From Allobosea sp. 117 (GTDB lineage Bacteria > Pseudomonadota > Alphaproteobacteria > Rhizobiales > Xanthobacteraceae): a DNA stretch of 64,000 nucleotides. Made by a program: the position numbers and the translations under genes. Numbering within the stretch: the stretch's first letter is position 1; every line of letters starts with the position of its first letter. The notes beneath the pieces were generated by a model. The model was not told the DNA's origin and did not search any database. It saw nothing but the letters and a program-made list of their open reading frames with translations. The stretch is taken from assembly GCF_000702305.1 (NCBI RefSeq), contig NZ_JNLC01000014.1, positions 248,001-312,000 of the forward strand. Direction: 5' to 3'. This document shows positions 1 through 8,480 of the stretch, piece after piece.

Positions 1-1020
1 GTTGCGCTTGCGCTCGGAAATGTCGCGGATCACCGCCACCACCTGCCGCCCGACGACCGGCGAGGGCGCCTTGCCGTCGGTGCCGGCCCTGTCGGCGGCG
101 GGCCAGCCGTCGACCGCGCGGGCGCGCAGCTCGACCCAGATGAAGGCCCCCTCGCCTGCCTCGGCGGGGCCGCGACGCACGCGCAGCTCGATCTCCGCCG
201 CGCCGTCATGAAGCGCGGTGGCGAGCGCGGTGAGATAGGCGGGCCGGTCGCCGACATGCACGCGCTCGAACAGGCCATTGTCGAGCAGGCTCTCGCTCGG
301 GGCGCCGAACAGCGCCTGCGCGGCCGGCGAGGCGAACACCACGCCGCCGGAGCGGGCATGGCGGGTGACCGCGTCGGTCATGTTCTGCGCCAGCATGTGG
401 TAGCGGGCCTCGTGGGCCCGCGTCTGCCGCTCGCCGGCGGCGGCGATATGCGCCGCGCTGACCGCGAGCCCGGCCGAATAGATGACCGCCGCGAACAGGC
501 TGATGAACCAGAGCGTACCGGCATTGGCCGTCTGCGCGGCATCGACCGGCAGCAGGCCCGCCGCGCCGAGCGCGAACAGCGCGGCAGCGACGCCGGCCGC
601 GAGCGTCGTGGCGACGGCGATCACCCGGCGGGAGCCGGCGAGCGCGGCTTCCAGCGGCACCACCACCAGCCAGGGCACGACGAAGGAGGTGAGCCCGCCG
701 CTGATCGCGCCGACCGAGGCGACGAGACCGGCCATGGTAAGCGCTGAGAGAAGATGCGCGACCTCGAACCGGCCGGTGCGCGACAGCCAGACGGCGATGG
801 CAAGCGGCGCCAGCAGCCAGGCGAACACCGCAGCCTCGACGGTGCCCGGCGCGCCATTGACGGCGAGGAAGACCGGAAGCGCCGCGAGCGCGCAGGCGCC
901 GCCCGCGAGATGCGCACCGATGAAGGCACGATGACGCGCGGCACGGAGCACATCGCCACGCGCCGAGGGATGCACCAGGGCGTCGAGATAGGCTCGAAGC
1001 GAGGCGGTCACCGGTTTCAT
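1..1020 (-). CDS. PAS-domain sensor histidine kinase, N-terminal part (DivJ-like)
   Basis: An open frame of 340 codons starts at ATG (1020) and runs off the left edge, so only the sensory half is present. Residues about 30-195 contain several hydrophobic segments, consistent with about six membrane helices; a PAS domain follows at about 205-335 and ends in a PAS/PAC-type VIRDISERK motif that normally leads into the dimerisation/H-box region. No H-box or ATPase domain lies inside the window. The layout of an N-terminal membrane block, one PAS and then a kinase matches DivJ-type kinases, which act on DivK in alphaproteobacterial cell-cycle control. The DivJ assignment is inferred from architecture only; another membrane PAS kinase is possible. 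It is divergent from the DUF5330 gene. Confidence 0.8.
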   Translation of the reverse strand, partial: MKPVTASLRAYLDALVHPSARGDVLRAARHRAFIGAHLAGGACALAALPVFLAVNGAPGTVEAAVFAWLLAPLAIAVWLSRTGRFEVAHLLSALTMAGLVASVGAISGGLTSFVVPWLVVVPLEAALAGSRRVIAVATTLAAGVAAALFALGAAGLLPVDAAQTANAGTLWFISLFAAVIYSAGLAVSAAHIAAAGERQTRAHEARYHMLAQNMTDAVTRHARSGGVVFASPAAQALFGAPSESLLDNGLFERVHVGDRPAYLTALATALHDGAAEIELRVRRGPAEAGEGAFIWVELRARAVDGWPAADRAGTDGKAPSPVVGRQVVAVIRDISERKRN

Positions 1021-1284
1021 ACGCACAAACACCGTCGGCGCCCGATGACGCCGCCCTTCACGAAGTGGCGCTATCGTGACAGCAGGCGCTTAAGCGAACC
1101 CTAAACCGATCGAATACAGTCGAACCAGTTCGACGATTGGTATCGGCCATGCAGGTCTTAACGATTTATTGCGCTAGTCGAATGATTTTAGCGCAATGTG
1201 CAATCAGAACAGCAACGCCCGCCTGCTATTGTCGTTGATGAAGGCGTCGAAACAGATGCCGAAGCGACAGATGAGGCTGACGTC
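1021..1284. promoter_or_regulatory. Divergent intergenic region with two dyads
   Basis: This region separates the divergent histidine kinase and DUF5330 genes. It holds a 7-bp inverted repeat (GTCGAAC, 2-bp spacer, GTTCGAC) at 1119-1134 and a 9-bp exact inverted repeat (ATTGCGCTA / TAGCGCAAT) at 1168-1197 with a 12-bp spacer. A TTAA at 1090-1093 followed seven bases later by CTAA resembles a degenerate CtrA site (consensus TTAA-N7-TTAA). None of these is assigned to a regulator with confidence. Confidence 0.45.
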
Positions 1285-1788
1285 ATGCTGTTCCTGCTGC
1301 GGACTGCATTCTGGTTGACCATCGTGATGGTGCTGCTGCCGGCCCTGCCCCGGACCGGAGCGATCTCGCAGGGCGAGACGAGCGCCCGCGCCGATGCCGC
1401 CTCGCATGGCGGCCCGGCGGACATGGGGCCGCTGGAGGCGATTTCGGCGGCCGGCGCGGCGGTGTCGGACGCGAGCGGCTTCTGCGGACGCCAGCCGCAG
1501 GCCTGCGCAGTCGGCGTCCAGATGCTGGAGACGCTGGGCGAACGCGCCGGCGCCAGCCTGCAAATGGCGCTTGAATATCTCGGCCATCAGATCCGCGCCG
1601 AGAAGCGCCGCATCGCCGAACGCGCGGTCGCCGGTTCCTCGGGCGAGGACACGCTGACCGCCGCCGATCTGGGGCCCGCATGGCAGGGGCTGCCGGCCGG
1701 GGCCGCCGAAGCGGGCCGTCCGGCGCAGCACGGCGTGCCGGTGAGCGACAACAAGCCGGTGCCGCTGCCGCCCCGCCGCCCGGCGTGA
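1285..1788 (+). CDS. DUF5330 domain protein, exported or membrane-anchored
   Basis: A 167-residue protein. The N-terminus has a hydrophobic segment (about residues 2-20) that can act as a signal anchor. It is followed by a conserved block around residues 45-70 in which two cysteines flank an RQPQAC motif, and then an ALEYLGHQIR-like helix. The tail is Pro-rich. This pattern is typical of the DUF5330 family, small Hyphomicrobiales envelope proteins of unknown function. The in-frame ATG at 1285 was preferred to an upstream start at 1198 because the signal-anchor segment follows it directly and the upstream codons lie in the dyad-rich promoter region. Function is unknown. Confidence 0.75.
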   Translation: MLFLLRTAFWLTIVMVLLPALPRTGAISQGETSARADAASHGGPADMGPLEAISAAGAAVSDASGFCGRQPQACAVGVQMLETLGERAGASLQMALEYLGHQIRAEKRRIAERAVAGSSGEDTLTAADLGPAWQGLPAGAAEAGRPAQHGVPVSDNKPVPLPPRRPA

Positions 1789-1980
1789 GCCTCACGGCGA
1801 CCGCTAGTCTTCCGAAGTCATGGCCGGGCTCGCCCCCGGCCATTTTTGTCTGAAGCGTCAGGCAAGGCTTCTGTCGCAAGCTCCTGCCCTTGCGCACCGC
1901 CAAACGTTGCGCATCGCCCCCCGCCGCCCCTATATGCCTATGAGCCGCCGCGCGGGCGCGAGGGCGAAGCCGAGGCGTGC

Positions 1981-2412
1981 ATGAAGATTGACGACATCAT
2001 CGACGATTTCGAGCTGCTGGATAGCTGGGACGATCGCTATCGCTATCTGATCGAGCTCGGCCGCAAGCTGCCGCCCTTCCCCGAGGCGGAGCGGACCGAG
2101 GCGCGCAAGGTGCAGGGCTGCGCCAGCCAGGTGTGGCTGGTGCCGCATGCCGAGCCGAACGGCGCGGGCGGGCCGCGCCTCGATTTCCTCGGCGATTCCG
2201 ATGCGCATATCGTGCGCGGCCTGATCGCCATCCTGCTCGCGCTCTATTCCGGCCGGCCCGCCGGGGAGATCGCCGCGACCGACCCCGCGCCGGTGTTCGA
2301 GCGGATCGGCCTGCGCGAGCATCTCACCCCGCAGCGCTCCAACGGCCTGCGCTCCATGGTGGAGCGCATCCGCGGCGAGGCGCGCCAGGCGCTGCAACAG
2401 CCGGTTAGCTAA
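1981..2412 (+). CDS. sufE: SufE family cysteine desulfuration protein
   Basis: This 143-residue protein starts MKIDDIIDDFELLD and carries the family's active-site segment VQGCASQVW with the sulfur-accepting cysteine at residue 47. SufE proteins take persulfide sulfur from the cysteine desulfurase SufS and pass it to the SufBCD scaffold during iron-sulfur cluster assembly in the cytoplasm. Length and the surrounding LGRKLPPFPE and SNGLRSMVERI blocks are as in rhizobial SufE. It stands apart from any suf operon, which is common in this order. Its stop overlaps by four bases the stop of the convergent DnaA-like gene. Confidence 0.92.
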   Translation: MKIDDIIDDFELLDSWDDRYRYLIELGRKLPPFPEAERTEARKVQGCASQVWLVPHAEPNGAGGPRLDFLGDSDAHIVRGLIAILLALYSGRPAGEIAATDPAPVFERIGLREHLTPQRSNGLRSMVERIRGEARQALQQPVS

Positions 2413-3428
2413 CCCGCCCCTGATCCTTCCAGACCGTCCACGCGCGGCCGGCCATCCTCGGCGACCCAGGCGCGCATTCTCGGCCGCGCCGGCCCCTCGG
2501 CCCTGGCGGACAGGCCGTAATGGCGCGCCAGACGATCGAGACCGAGGCCGAGCACCACCTTGCCGGCCCGCGCCGGCCAGCCGCGCTCCCGTTCCACCTG
2601 CTCGATACCTTTCAGGAAGCAGCACACATCCATCAGCGGCCCGGAGAATTCCGGCCCGACGGCATCGAGCGCGCGGGTGAGCCGCTGCTTCGCCGCCAGC
2701 ACGGCATCGGCCGGCTGCAATCCGGCCGGGGCGCGGTTCCGGCCGCCCGATGCGGCGCCGCTCCAGTCCGCGGTGACGCGCGGCGTCATCTGCGCGCGGG
2801 TGAAGTCGAGCCGCAGGCGCTCGCCCGCCATGAGCTGCGCCGGGTCGATCAGCGCGCGGCCGTCCCGCCCCTTGCGGCGCGCCAGCCAGGCGAGCGGGCT
2901 CTCGGCAAGATCGAGGAGGACGTCGGCGCGCTCGCCATCGACCTCGACGCTGATGCGCTCGAATCCGGCCTCGCCGGCAGTCGCCGCAGGGCGGGGTGTA
3001 TGTGGGCGTACGGGACGTGCGGTGCCGGTCATGGCTTTCTCCCTCTTCAAATGGTCGGCGGAACGGATGGCGTCCTCCAGCCCGGCAAGCGCCGCCTCGA
3101 AGGCCGGCTCGTCGCGCCGGTCCTCGATCAGCGCGCAGGCATGGGCGACGCTCGAATGATGCCGGGCGCAGCACCGCGCCACCTCCGCCATGCTCAGGCC
3201 GAGGGCGACATGGGCGAGATAGATGGCGAGGGCGCGGGCCTCCGCTTCCGGGCGCCGCCCACGGCCGGACATCAGGATGGCCGCCACCGGAACCTCGGTC
3301 GCCAGCGCGGCGGCAGCGACCGCAAGGCTCCAAGCGGCGGATTCCGAAGCGCCGGCAACCGTGGCACCGACGATTTCGGTGGGCTGCGGCGCGTGGCGGA
3401 ACGGGAACGGATGGACAGGTCGCGGCAT
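2409..3428 (-). CDS. DnaA-like helix-turn-helix protein with C-terminal DUF6456
   Basis: A 339-residue protein. Residues about 58-115 resemble the DNA-binding domain IV of DnaA: EARALAIYLAHVALG, then MAEVARCCARHHSSVAHAC, where the ...HHSSVAHA... helix corresponds to the DnaA signature helix that contacts the DnaA box. The ATPase domain of DnaA is absent. Residues about 235-325 match the DUF6456 region of Hyphomicrobiales regulators (MDVCCFLKGIEQVERERGWPARAGK followed by a GLDRLARHYGL segment; named here as two separate stretches). The target is unknown. Its ATG is eight bases from a strong inverted repeat that includes the presumed ribosome binding site, which suggests autoregulation. It overlaps the sufE stop by four bases. 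Confidence 0.75.
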   Translation of the reverse strand: MPRPVHPFPFRHAPQPTEIVGATVAGASESAAWSLAVAAAALATEVPVAAILMSGRGRRPEAEARALAIYLAHVALGLSMAEVARCCARHHSSVAHACALIEDRRDEPAFEAALAGLEDAIRSADHLKREKAMTGTARPVRPHTPRPAATAGEAGFERISVEVDGERADVLLDLAESPLAWLARRKGRDGRALIDPAQLMAGERLRLDFTRAQMTPRVTADWSGAASGGRNRAPAGLQPADAVLAAKQRLTRALDAVGPEFSGPLMDVCCFLKGIEQVERERGWPARAGKVVLGLGLDRLARHYGLSARAEGPARPRMRAWVAEDGRPRVDGLEGSGAG

Positions 3429-3435
3429 GGTTCAG

Positions 3436-3467
3436 TTCCGTGATAGGATTTTTTACCTAACACGGAA
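3436..3467 (-). promoter_or_regulatory. 12-bp near-perfect inverted repeat at the DnaA-like gene start
   Basis: The arms TTCCGTGATAGG and CCTAACACGGAA match at 11 of 12 positions around an 8-bp AT-rich spacer. The proximal arm, read on the minus strand, contains CGGAA at Shine-Dalgarno distance from the ATG at 3428. The element may therefore be an operator, or an mRNA hairpin hiding the ribosome binding site. Confidence 0.6.
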
Positions 3468-3574
3468 TATGATCGTTGTCATCATTCTCACATGATGGAC
3501 AGACGGGAATAGGAATTTATCCGCATCTGCGAAGGTGGCGGGATACTCGCGCGTTCACCATCCGCGAGCCCGCC

Positions 3575-3886
3575 ATGACCGATTCACAGACGACACGCCG
3601 CAACACGATCCAGGCGCCGGCAGGGACCACGCGCCCGCACCCGCCGGCGCGAGGCCGCCGGCACCTGCGCGCCATGCGCAGCGAGGATCCGGAAGCGCTG
3701 ATCGCGGCGCGGGCAGAAGCGCTCCGCCCCTTTCTCGGCGCCACGTCCGAGGCGCGCCTCGCCGCGATCCGGCGCCTGCTGCGCGCGGAACGGCGGGCCG
3801 CGCGCAGCGGCGTCGGCTATGACGCCGTCCGGCACGCCGCCCTGCATCGGCTGATGAGCGAGTCGGAGCGCCAGCCCCGCTGCTGA
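3575..3886 (+). CDS. Hypothetical small Arg-rich protein
   Basis: A 103-residue ORF. The N-terminal third is Thr/Pro/Arg-rich and looks disordered. Residues about 40-95 form a helical block with SEDPEALIAARAEALRPFL followed by ARLAAIRRLLRAERRAARSG and YDAVRHAALHRLM. This block looks protein-like rather than accidental, but I recognise no family. The ATG at 3575 was chosen over 3476 because the upstream residues show no conserved character. It lies between the DnaA-like gene and the mucR terminator and is convergent with mucR. Competing minus-strand ORFs over the same bases look less protein-like. Confidence 0.45.
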   Translation: MTDSQTTRRNTIQAPAGTTRPHPPARGRRHLRAMRSEDPEALIAARAEALRPFLGATSEARLAAIRRLLRAERRAARSGVGYDAVRHAALHRLMSESERQPRC

Positions 3887-3903
3887 AAGCGGGACGCCCC
3901 GCA

Positions 3904-3935
3904 AAGAAAAAGGCCGCCACGCGAGCGCGGCGGCC
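3904..3935 (-). terminator. Rho-independent terminator of mucR
   Basis: On the minus strand a GGCCGCC...GGCGGCC stem of at least 7 bp is followed directly by TTTTTCTTT, 23 bases after the mucR stop. Confidence 0.8.
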
Positions 3936-3958
3936 TCGAACGATCGCGGATCAACGCT

Positions 3959-4378
3959 TCAGCGGCGCGAGCGGCGGCGCTGCTGGCCGAGGCCCATCTG
4001 CTTGGCGAGCGCCGAGCGGGCGGCGGCATAGTTCGGCGCCACCATCGGATAGTCCGACGGCAGGCCCCACTTCTCGCGATACTGCTCGGGCGTCATGTTG
4101 TACTGCGTGCGCAGATGCCGCTTCAGCGACTTGAATTTCTTGCCGTCTTCCAGGCAGACGATGAATTCGGGCGACACCGACTTCTTCACCGACACGGCGG
4201 GCTTCAGCGGCTCCGCCACCGGCTCGACCTCGCCCTTGGAAACCCGCTGCAGAGCCGAATAGACGTCGCCGATCAGCGCGGGCAGATCGTTCGCCGATAT
4301 GGAATTGTTGCTGACATAGGCAGAGACGATATCCGCGGCCAGTTCGATGTAGCTTTCGTTTTCTATAGCGTCGCTCAT
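3959..4378 (-). CDS. mucR: MucR/Ros family transcriptional regulator
   Basis: This 139-residue protein has the MucR family layout: an N-terminal helical oligomerisation region (residues about 5-48), a linker, and a C-terminal Ros-type zinc-finger region starting at [11 protein letters not shown] and ending [23 protein letters not shown]. MucR proteins bind AT-rich DNA as H-NS-like organisers and control exopolysaccharide, motility and cell-cycle genes. The expected zinc ligands are C75, D78, H88 and a His at 92, but residue 92 is Gln ([11 protein letters not shown]). The last ligand therefore appears lost, as reported for zinc-free MucR/Ros homologues of Mesorhizobium. The ATG at 4378 is the family start; a longer frame to 4471 adds unconserved residues. 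Confidence 0.9.
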   Translation of the reverse strand: MSDAIENESYIELAADIVSAYVSNNSISANDLPALIGDVYSALQRVSKGEVEPVAEPLKPAVSVKKSVSPEFIVCLEDGKKFKSLKRHLRTQYNMTPEQYREKWGLPSDYPMVAPNYAAARSALAKQMGLGQQRRRSRR

Positions 4379-4480
4379 GGTGGGTTCTTCATGATAACGT
4401 GATCGAAAGGGGAGACTGAGACACGGCGGGCGCGCGGAATCATAAAATCTGTCGAGCGAGCCGACCGGCAATAAAGCGCA

Positions 4481-4669
4481 TTAACCTCGCCAATGGTCAC
4501 TGTTTAAATAGATTTGTTCTTCCCGAACTGCAAGAACTTTTCGGCCTAAAAAGCGATCAACTTCTTCAATCTCGTTGCATATTGAATGCAGGAGCTGATC
4601 ACGCGGCATTCCCTGCCCATATTCTCGCCAATTCCGATAGCACTTATCCGATAGCCATGCGGCTTCCAT
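4481..4669 (-). CDS. Possible small protein of 62 residues
   Basis: A short ORF with lower GC than its surroundings and no Pro/Arg/Ala bias typical of shadow frames. It begins MEAAWLSDKCYRNWREYGQG and has an acidic middle (EIEEVDRFLG) and a hydrophilic end. I do not recognise the family. It sits upstream of mucR on the same strand and divergent from msrB. It could be a real small gene or the remnant of one. Confidence 0.4.
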   Translation of the reverse strand: MEAAWLSDKCYRNWREYGQGMPRDQLLHSICNEIEEVDRFLGRKVLAVREEQIYLNSDHWRG

Positions 4670-4739
4670 GACATAGGGCGCCGCCGTTGCGGTGTCGGCC
4701 CGCGATCACTATTTCTGCGGAAAACATAAGGACAACAAG

Positions 4740-5180
4740 ATGACCGCGACCACCCGCACTCCCAGAATCGTGAAGTCCGACGCCGAATGGCGCGCGCTGC
4801 TGACGCCGGAACAGTTCCGCGTGACGCGCGGCCACGGCACCGAATGTGCCTTCTCCGGCCCGCACCTCTCCCAGAAGGAGCCGGGCGTCTATAGCTGCGT
4901 ATGCTGCGGAACCCCGCTGTTCCGTTCCAACGCCAAGTTCGAGTCCGGCACCGGCTGGCCGAGCTTCTTCCAGCCCGTCGATTCGCAGGCCGTGTCCGAG
5001 CATCACGACTATTCCTACGGCATGCACCGCGTCGAGGTGCGCTGCGCGACCTGCGACGCGCATCTGGGTCATGTCTTTCCCGACGGGCCGCGCCCGACCG
5101 GGCTGCGCTATTGCATGAACGGCATCGCGCTCACCTTCCGGGCCGATGACGCCGCCGCCGATGGCGAGCCCAACCGGTGA
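4740..5180 (+). CDS. msrB: Peptide-methionine (R)-S-oxide reductase MsrB
   Basis: A 146-residue protein that reduces methionine-R-sulfoxide in oxidised proteins. Structural zinc ligands appear as two CxxC pairs, C53/C56 and C102/C105. The catalytic cysteine is C125 in the RYCMNG motif, preceded by the family block GTGWPSF and the [10 protein letters not shown] segment. No signal peptide is visible, so it acts in the cytoplasm. The last four bases overlap the GTG start of the following oligopeptidase gene, so the two are probably translationally coupled. Confidence 0.95.
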   Translation: MTATTRTPRIVKSDAEWRALLTPEQFRVTRGHGTECAFSGPHLSQKEPGVYSCVCCGTPLFRSNAKFESGTGWPSFFQPVDSQAVSEHHDYSYGMHRVEVRCATCDAHLGHVFPDGPRPTGLRYCMNGIALTFRADDAAADGEPNR

Positions 5181-7285
5181 AGAGCGACGGGGCGGGCGCG
5201 CCGACGCACAAGCCGCTGGTGCGCCAGTTCCATGGCGAGACCCTGATCGATCCCTATGCCTGGCTGCGCGCGGAGAACTGGCGCGAGGTGATGCGCGACC
5301 CGTGGCTCCTCGCCCCCGACATCCGCGCCTTTCTGGAGGCCGAGAATGCGGCGGCAGAGGCCTGGTTCGGGCCGCATGCGGAGCTGCGCGCGGCCCTCGT
5401 CAAGGAGATGCGCGGGCGCATCAAGGAGGACGATTCCTCCGTGCCCGCGCCGGATGGCCCCTTCGCTTATTATTCGCGCTTCCGCGAGGGCGGGCAGCAT
5501 CCGCTGATCTGCCGCCGCCCGTCCGAGGCGCAGGACGACGAAGACGAGGACATCCTGCTCGACGGCGACATGCTCGCGGCCGACAAGCCCTATTTCCAGT
5601 TCGGCGACGCCGCGCATTCGCCGGACCATCGGCGCGTGGCCTGGACGGCGGATGAGGCCGGCTCTGAATATTACACGCTGCGCATCCGCGAGATCGCCAT
5701 CGGGCGCGAGCGCGCCGACGTCATCCCCGAGACCACCGGCGGCGTCATCTGGGGCGCCGACGGCAATCATCTGTACTATGTCCGGCGCGACGCCGAGCAT
5801 CGCCCGAGCTTCGTCTACCGGCATGTCGTGGGCACCGACCCGGCCACCGATGTCCTGGTCTATGAGGAGCCGGACAAAGGCTTTTTCGTCTCGCTGTCGC
5901 ACACGCAGTCCGGCCGCTTCGGGCTGATCGAATGCGGCGACCACGACACCAGCGAGGTCTGGCTTCTCGACCTCCATGACGACGCCGCCGTCCCGGTACG
6001 GGTCGAGCCGCGCGAGCCGGGGCTGCGCTACGGCGTCGAGCACCACCCCTCGCTCGGCGGCACCGACAGCCTGATCATCGAGACCAATGCCGACGGCGCT
6101 GAGGATTTCAAGATCGTCACCGCCCCGCTGGCGAGCCCCGGCCGGGCCGGCTGGCGCGATCTGGTGCCCTACAAGCCGGGACGGCTGATCCTCTCGCAAT
6201 CGGCCTTCCGCGACTTCCTGGTGCGGCTCGAACGCGAGGACGGGCTGCCGCGCATCGTCGTGCGCTCGGTCGCCGATGGGAGCGAGCACGCGGTCGCCTT
6301 CGCGGAGGAAGCCTATTCGCTCGGCTTCGATCCGGGCTTCGGCTTCGACAAGACGACCATCCGCTTCACCTATTCCTCGATGACGACGCCCTCCGAGGTC
6401 TGGGACTACGATCTTGCCACGCGCGGCCGCGTCCTGCTGAAGCGCCAGGAGGTGCCCTCCGGCCACGATCCGGCGCGCTACGAGACGCGGCGGGTCATGG
6501 CGACGGCGCCGGATGGCGAAAAGGTGCCGGTCTCCCTGCTGTTCGCGAAGGGAACGCCGCTCGACGGCACCGCGCCGTGCCTGCTCTATGGCTATGGCGC
6601 CTATGGCATCTCGATCCCCGCCGGCTTCTCGACCTCGCGGCTCTCGCTGGTCGATCGTGGCTTCGTCTATGCCATCGCCCATATTCGCGGCGGCACCGAG
6701 AAAGGCTGGCGCTGGTACCGCGAAGGCAAGCTCGCCCGGAAGACCAACAGCTTCACCGACTTCATCGCCTGCGCGGAGCATCTCGCGGCCGAGCGGATCG
6801 TCTCGCCCGACCTCGTCGTCGCCCATGGCGGCTCGGCCGGCGGCATGCTGATGGGAGCGGTCGCCAATCTGCGGCCGGAGCTGTTCGCCGGCATCATCGC
6901 CGAGGTGCCCTTCGTCGACGTGCTGAACACCATGCTCGACGACACGCTGCCGCTCACCCCGCCGGAATGGCCGGAATGGGGTAATCCCATCACCGACGTG
7001 GAGGCCTTCCGGCGCATCCGCTCCTATTCGCCCTATGACAATGTCGAGGCGAAGGACTACCCGCCGATCCTCGCCCTCGCCGGACTGACCGACCCGCGCG
7101 TGACCTATTGGGAGCCGGCCAAATGGGTGGCGCGGCTGCGCGAGCTGAAGACCGACGACAGGCCGCTCGTCCTGCGCACCAACATGGAGGCGGGGCACGG
7201 CGGCGCGGCGGGACGATTCGACCGGCTGGAGGAGACAGCGCTGGTCTATGCCTTCGCGCTGGCGATGACCGGACGGGCGGCCTGA
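5177..7285 (+). CDS. ptrB: Oligopeptidase B (S9A family serine peptidase)
   Basis: A 702-residue cytosolic peptidase that cleaves short peptides after basic residues. The N-terminal two thirds form the beta-propeller that limits substrate size; the C-terminal part is the alpha/beta hydrolase. The catalytic triad is visible as S553 in GGSAGG, D639 in GLTDPRV and H674 in EAGHGG. The [16 protein letters not shown] and [13 protein letters not shown] stretches are typical of the family. It starts with GTG inside the msrB stop region. The stop lies in the first copy of a 32-bp tandem repeat. Confidence 0.93.
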   Translation: MKSDGAGAPTHKPLVRQFHGETLIDPYAWLRAENWREVMRDPWLLAPDIRAFLEAENAAAEAWFGPHAELRAALVKEMRGRIKEDDSSVPAPDGPFAYYSRFREGGQHPLICRRPSEAQDDEDEDILLDGDMLAADKPYFQFGDAAHSPDHRRVAWTADEAGSEYYTLRIREIAIGRERADVIPETTGGVIWGADGNHLYYVRRDAEHRPSFVYRHVVGTDPATDVLVYEEPDKGFFVSLSHTQSGRFGLIECGDHDTSEVWLLDLHDDAAVPVRVEPREPGLRYGVEHHPSLGGTDSLIIETNADGAEDFKIVTAPLASPGRAGWRDLVPYKPGRLILSQSAFRDFLVRLEREDGLPRIVVRSVADGSEHAVAFAEEAYSLGFDPGFGFDKTTIRFTYSSMTTPSEVWDYDLATRGRVLLKRQEVPSGHDPARYETRRVMATAPDGEKVPVSLLFAKGTPLDGTAPCLLYGYGAYGISIPAGFSTSRLSLVDRGFVYAIAHIRGGTEKGWRWYREGKLARKTNSFTDFIACAEHLAAERIVSPDLVVAHGGSAGGMLMGAVANLRPELFAGIIAEVPFVDVLNTMLDDTLPLTPPEWPEWGNPITDVEAFRRIRSYSPYDNVEAKDYPPILALAGLTDPRVTYWEPAKWVARLRELKTDDRPLVLRTNMEAGHGGAAGRFDRLEETALVYAFALAMTGRAA

Positions 7286-7373
7286 CGATCAGCCGGCGTC
7301 GTCCGCCGGTGGTCTGACGATCAGCCGGCGTCGTCCGCCGGTGGTCTGACGATCAGCCGGCGTCGTCCGCCGG
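7282..7373. repeat. 32-bp tandem repeat, about 2.9 copies
   Basis: The unit begins CTGACGATCAGCCGGCG and recurs at 7282, 7314 and 7346 with a constant 32-bp period and identical sequence; the last copy diverges after about 28 bp. The first copy contains the stop of oligopeptidase B. The last contains the final codons and stop (PADDAG-stop) of the convergent Pro-rich membrane protein. Confidence 0.95.
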
Positions 7374-8480
7374 CTTGGCGGCGCCGCCGGCGACATGCTC
7401 GCGCAACTGCTGCAGCGAGGCGAAGCGGATGGCGCCGCCCGGCAGCTCCGCCTCGATCGAGCCGTCCGTATAGAGCGTATAGGCCATCCCGCCGATGGTG
7501 CCGGATTTGAGCACCGTGACGGAAGGCTCCTGCTGCGTCGCGGGAGCGTCCTCGCGGACGGGCTCCCCGTCGTCCTCGGACGGCTCGTCATGGCGCAGGA
7601 ACGCCGGTGGGGCGCCGGGGCCGGCATCGGCGGGCGGGTTTTCGGCGTGCTCGCGCTCCGGGGCTTCGACCGCCGGGCTCTTCTCCTGGCGCGGAATGAT
7701 CGGCTCCGCCCCGCCAAGCTCGGCCTCGTCGCGCTCTTCATGGCGCGGCGGCGGATCGTCATAGGGCATGACATCGCGGAAGACCGGCTCGCGGCGCGGC
7801 CCGCGCGACTGCAGCCAGCGCGGCGCCTCGGCGAATTCGGGTTCGTCGAAGGTACTGTGACGGACCGGCTCCGCCGGCTCCGGCTCGTCGTCCGGCTCCG
7901 CATCGAACTCCGGCTCGGGCGGAAGCGGCGCGGCGGGCGCGCGCTTGCGCCGGAACCACGAGGGCAGGCCGCTGCCTTCGTCCTCGGTGGGCGCGGCGCT
8001 GAGCTCCGGCATCGCCGGACTCGGGACGACCGGCTCCGGCACGGACGGCCGGGCGGGCTCCGGGGCCGGCTGCGGCGCCACCGACGGACGCGCCAGCGCC
8101 TCGCGCAGGGACAGCGGCTCGGGAGCGACGGGCGCCACCGGAGCGACGGGCGCCACCGGGGCGGGCGGCGCGGCGGGAGCCGCAGGAGGCCGGGGAGCAA
8201 CGGCGGGCGCATGATGCGCTGGCGGCGCTGCGGAGGCCGGTTCGTGGACCTCCTCCTCGGGCTCGAAATGCACGACGCCGTCGAGCCGGTCCACGATCTG
8301 CATCAGCGCGCGATGGATGAAGCCGAGGGCGAACAGCGTCAGTCCCCCGACCACGCCGATGCCCCCGAGCGTGACCAGCGCGTTGCCGAAGGTCGACTGG
8401 TAGATCGCCAGGCCGTTCACGGCCAGCACGGCGCCGATCAGCGTGACAACGACCCCGAGGCCGATGATGACTGCACCCAT
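7353..8480 (-). CDS. Pro-rich membrane protein of unknown function
   Basis: A 375-residue protein with two hydrophobic segments at about residues 3-25 and 33-56 separated by a short polar loop. A long Pro/Ala/Glu-rich disordered region (about 75-325) includes a PVA/APV tripeptide run. A small C-terminal folded-looking block (about 327-365) follows, with SGTIGGMAYTLYTDGSIEAE and a FASLQQLREHV helix. The layout suggests an inner-membrane anchor with a cytoplasmic tail that carries a short interaction domain. I do not recognise a named family. Its last codons and stop lie in the third copy of the 32-bp tandem repeat. An AGTGGGGA ribosome binding site precedes the ATG. Confidence 0.7.
   Translation of the reverse strand: MGAVIIGLGVVVTLIGAVLAVNGLAIYQSTFGNALVTLGGIGVVGGLTLFALGFIHRALMQIVDRLDGVVHFEPEEEVHEPASAAPPAHHAPAVAPRPPAAPAAPPAPVAPVAPVAPVAPEPLSLREALARPSVAPQPAPEPARPSVPEPVVPSPAMPELSAAPTEDEGSGLPSWFRRKRAPAAPLPPEPEFDAEPDDEPEPAEPVRHSTFDEPEFAEAPRWLQSRGPRREPVFRDVMPYDDPPPRHEERDEAELGGAEPIIPRQEKSPAVEAPEREHAENPPADAGPGAPPAFLRHDEPSEDDGEPVREDAPATQQEPSVTVLKSGTIGGMAYTLYTDGSIEAELPGGAIRFASLQQLREHVAGGAAKPADDAG

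Noticed and set aside
1119..1134. LexA box at the GAAC/GTTC dyad
   Set aside because: The alphaproteobacterial SOS box is a direct repeat GTTC-N7-GTTC; this is an inverted repeat with a 2-bp spacer.
5108..7198. 696-residue minus-strand ORF opposite oligopeptidase B
   Set aside because: No family resemblance; the plus strand encodes a full S9A peptidase with intact catalytic triad.
7353..8480. TolA/TonB-like function for the Pro-rich membrane protein
   Set aside because: It has two N-terminal membrane segments and no TonB/TolA C-terminal motif; the Pro/Ala-rich linker alone is not evidence.
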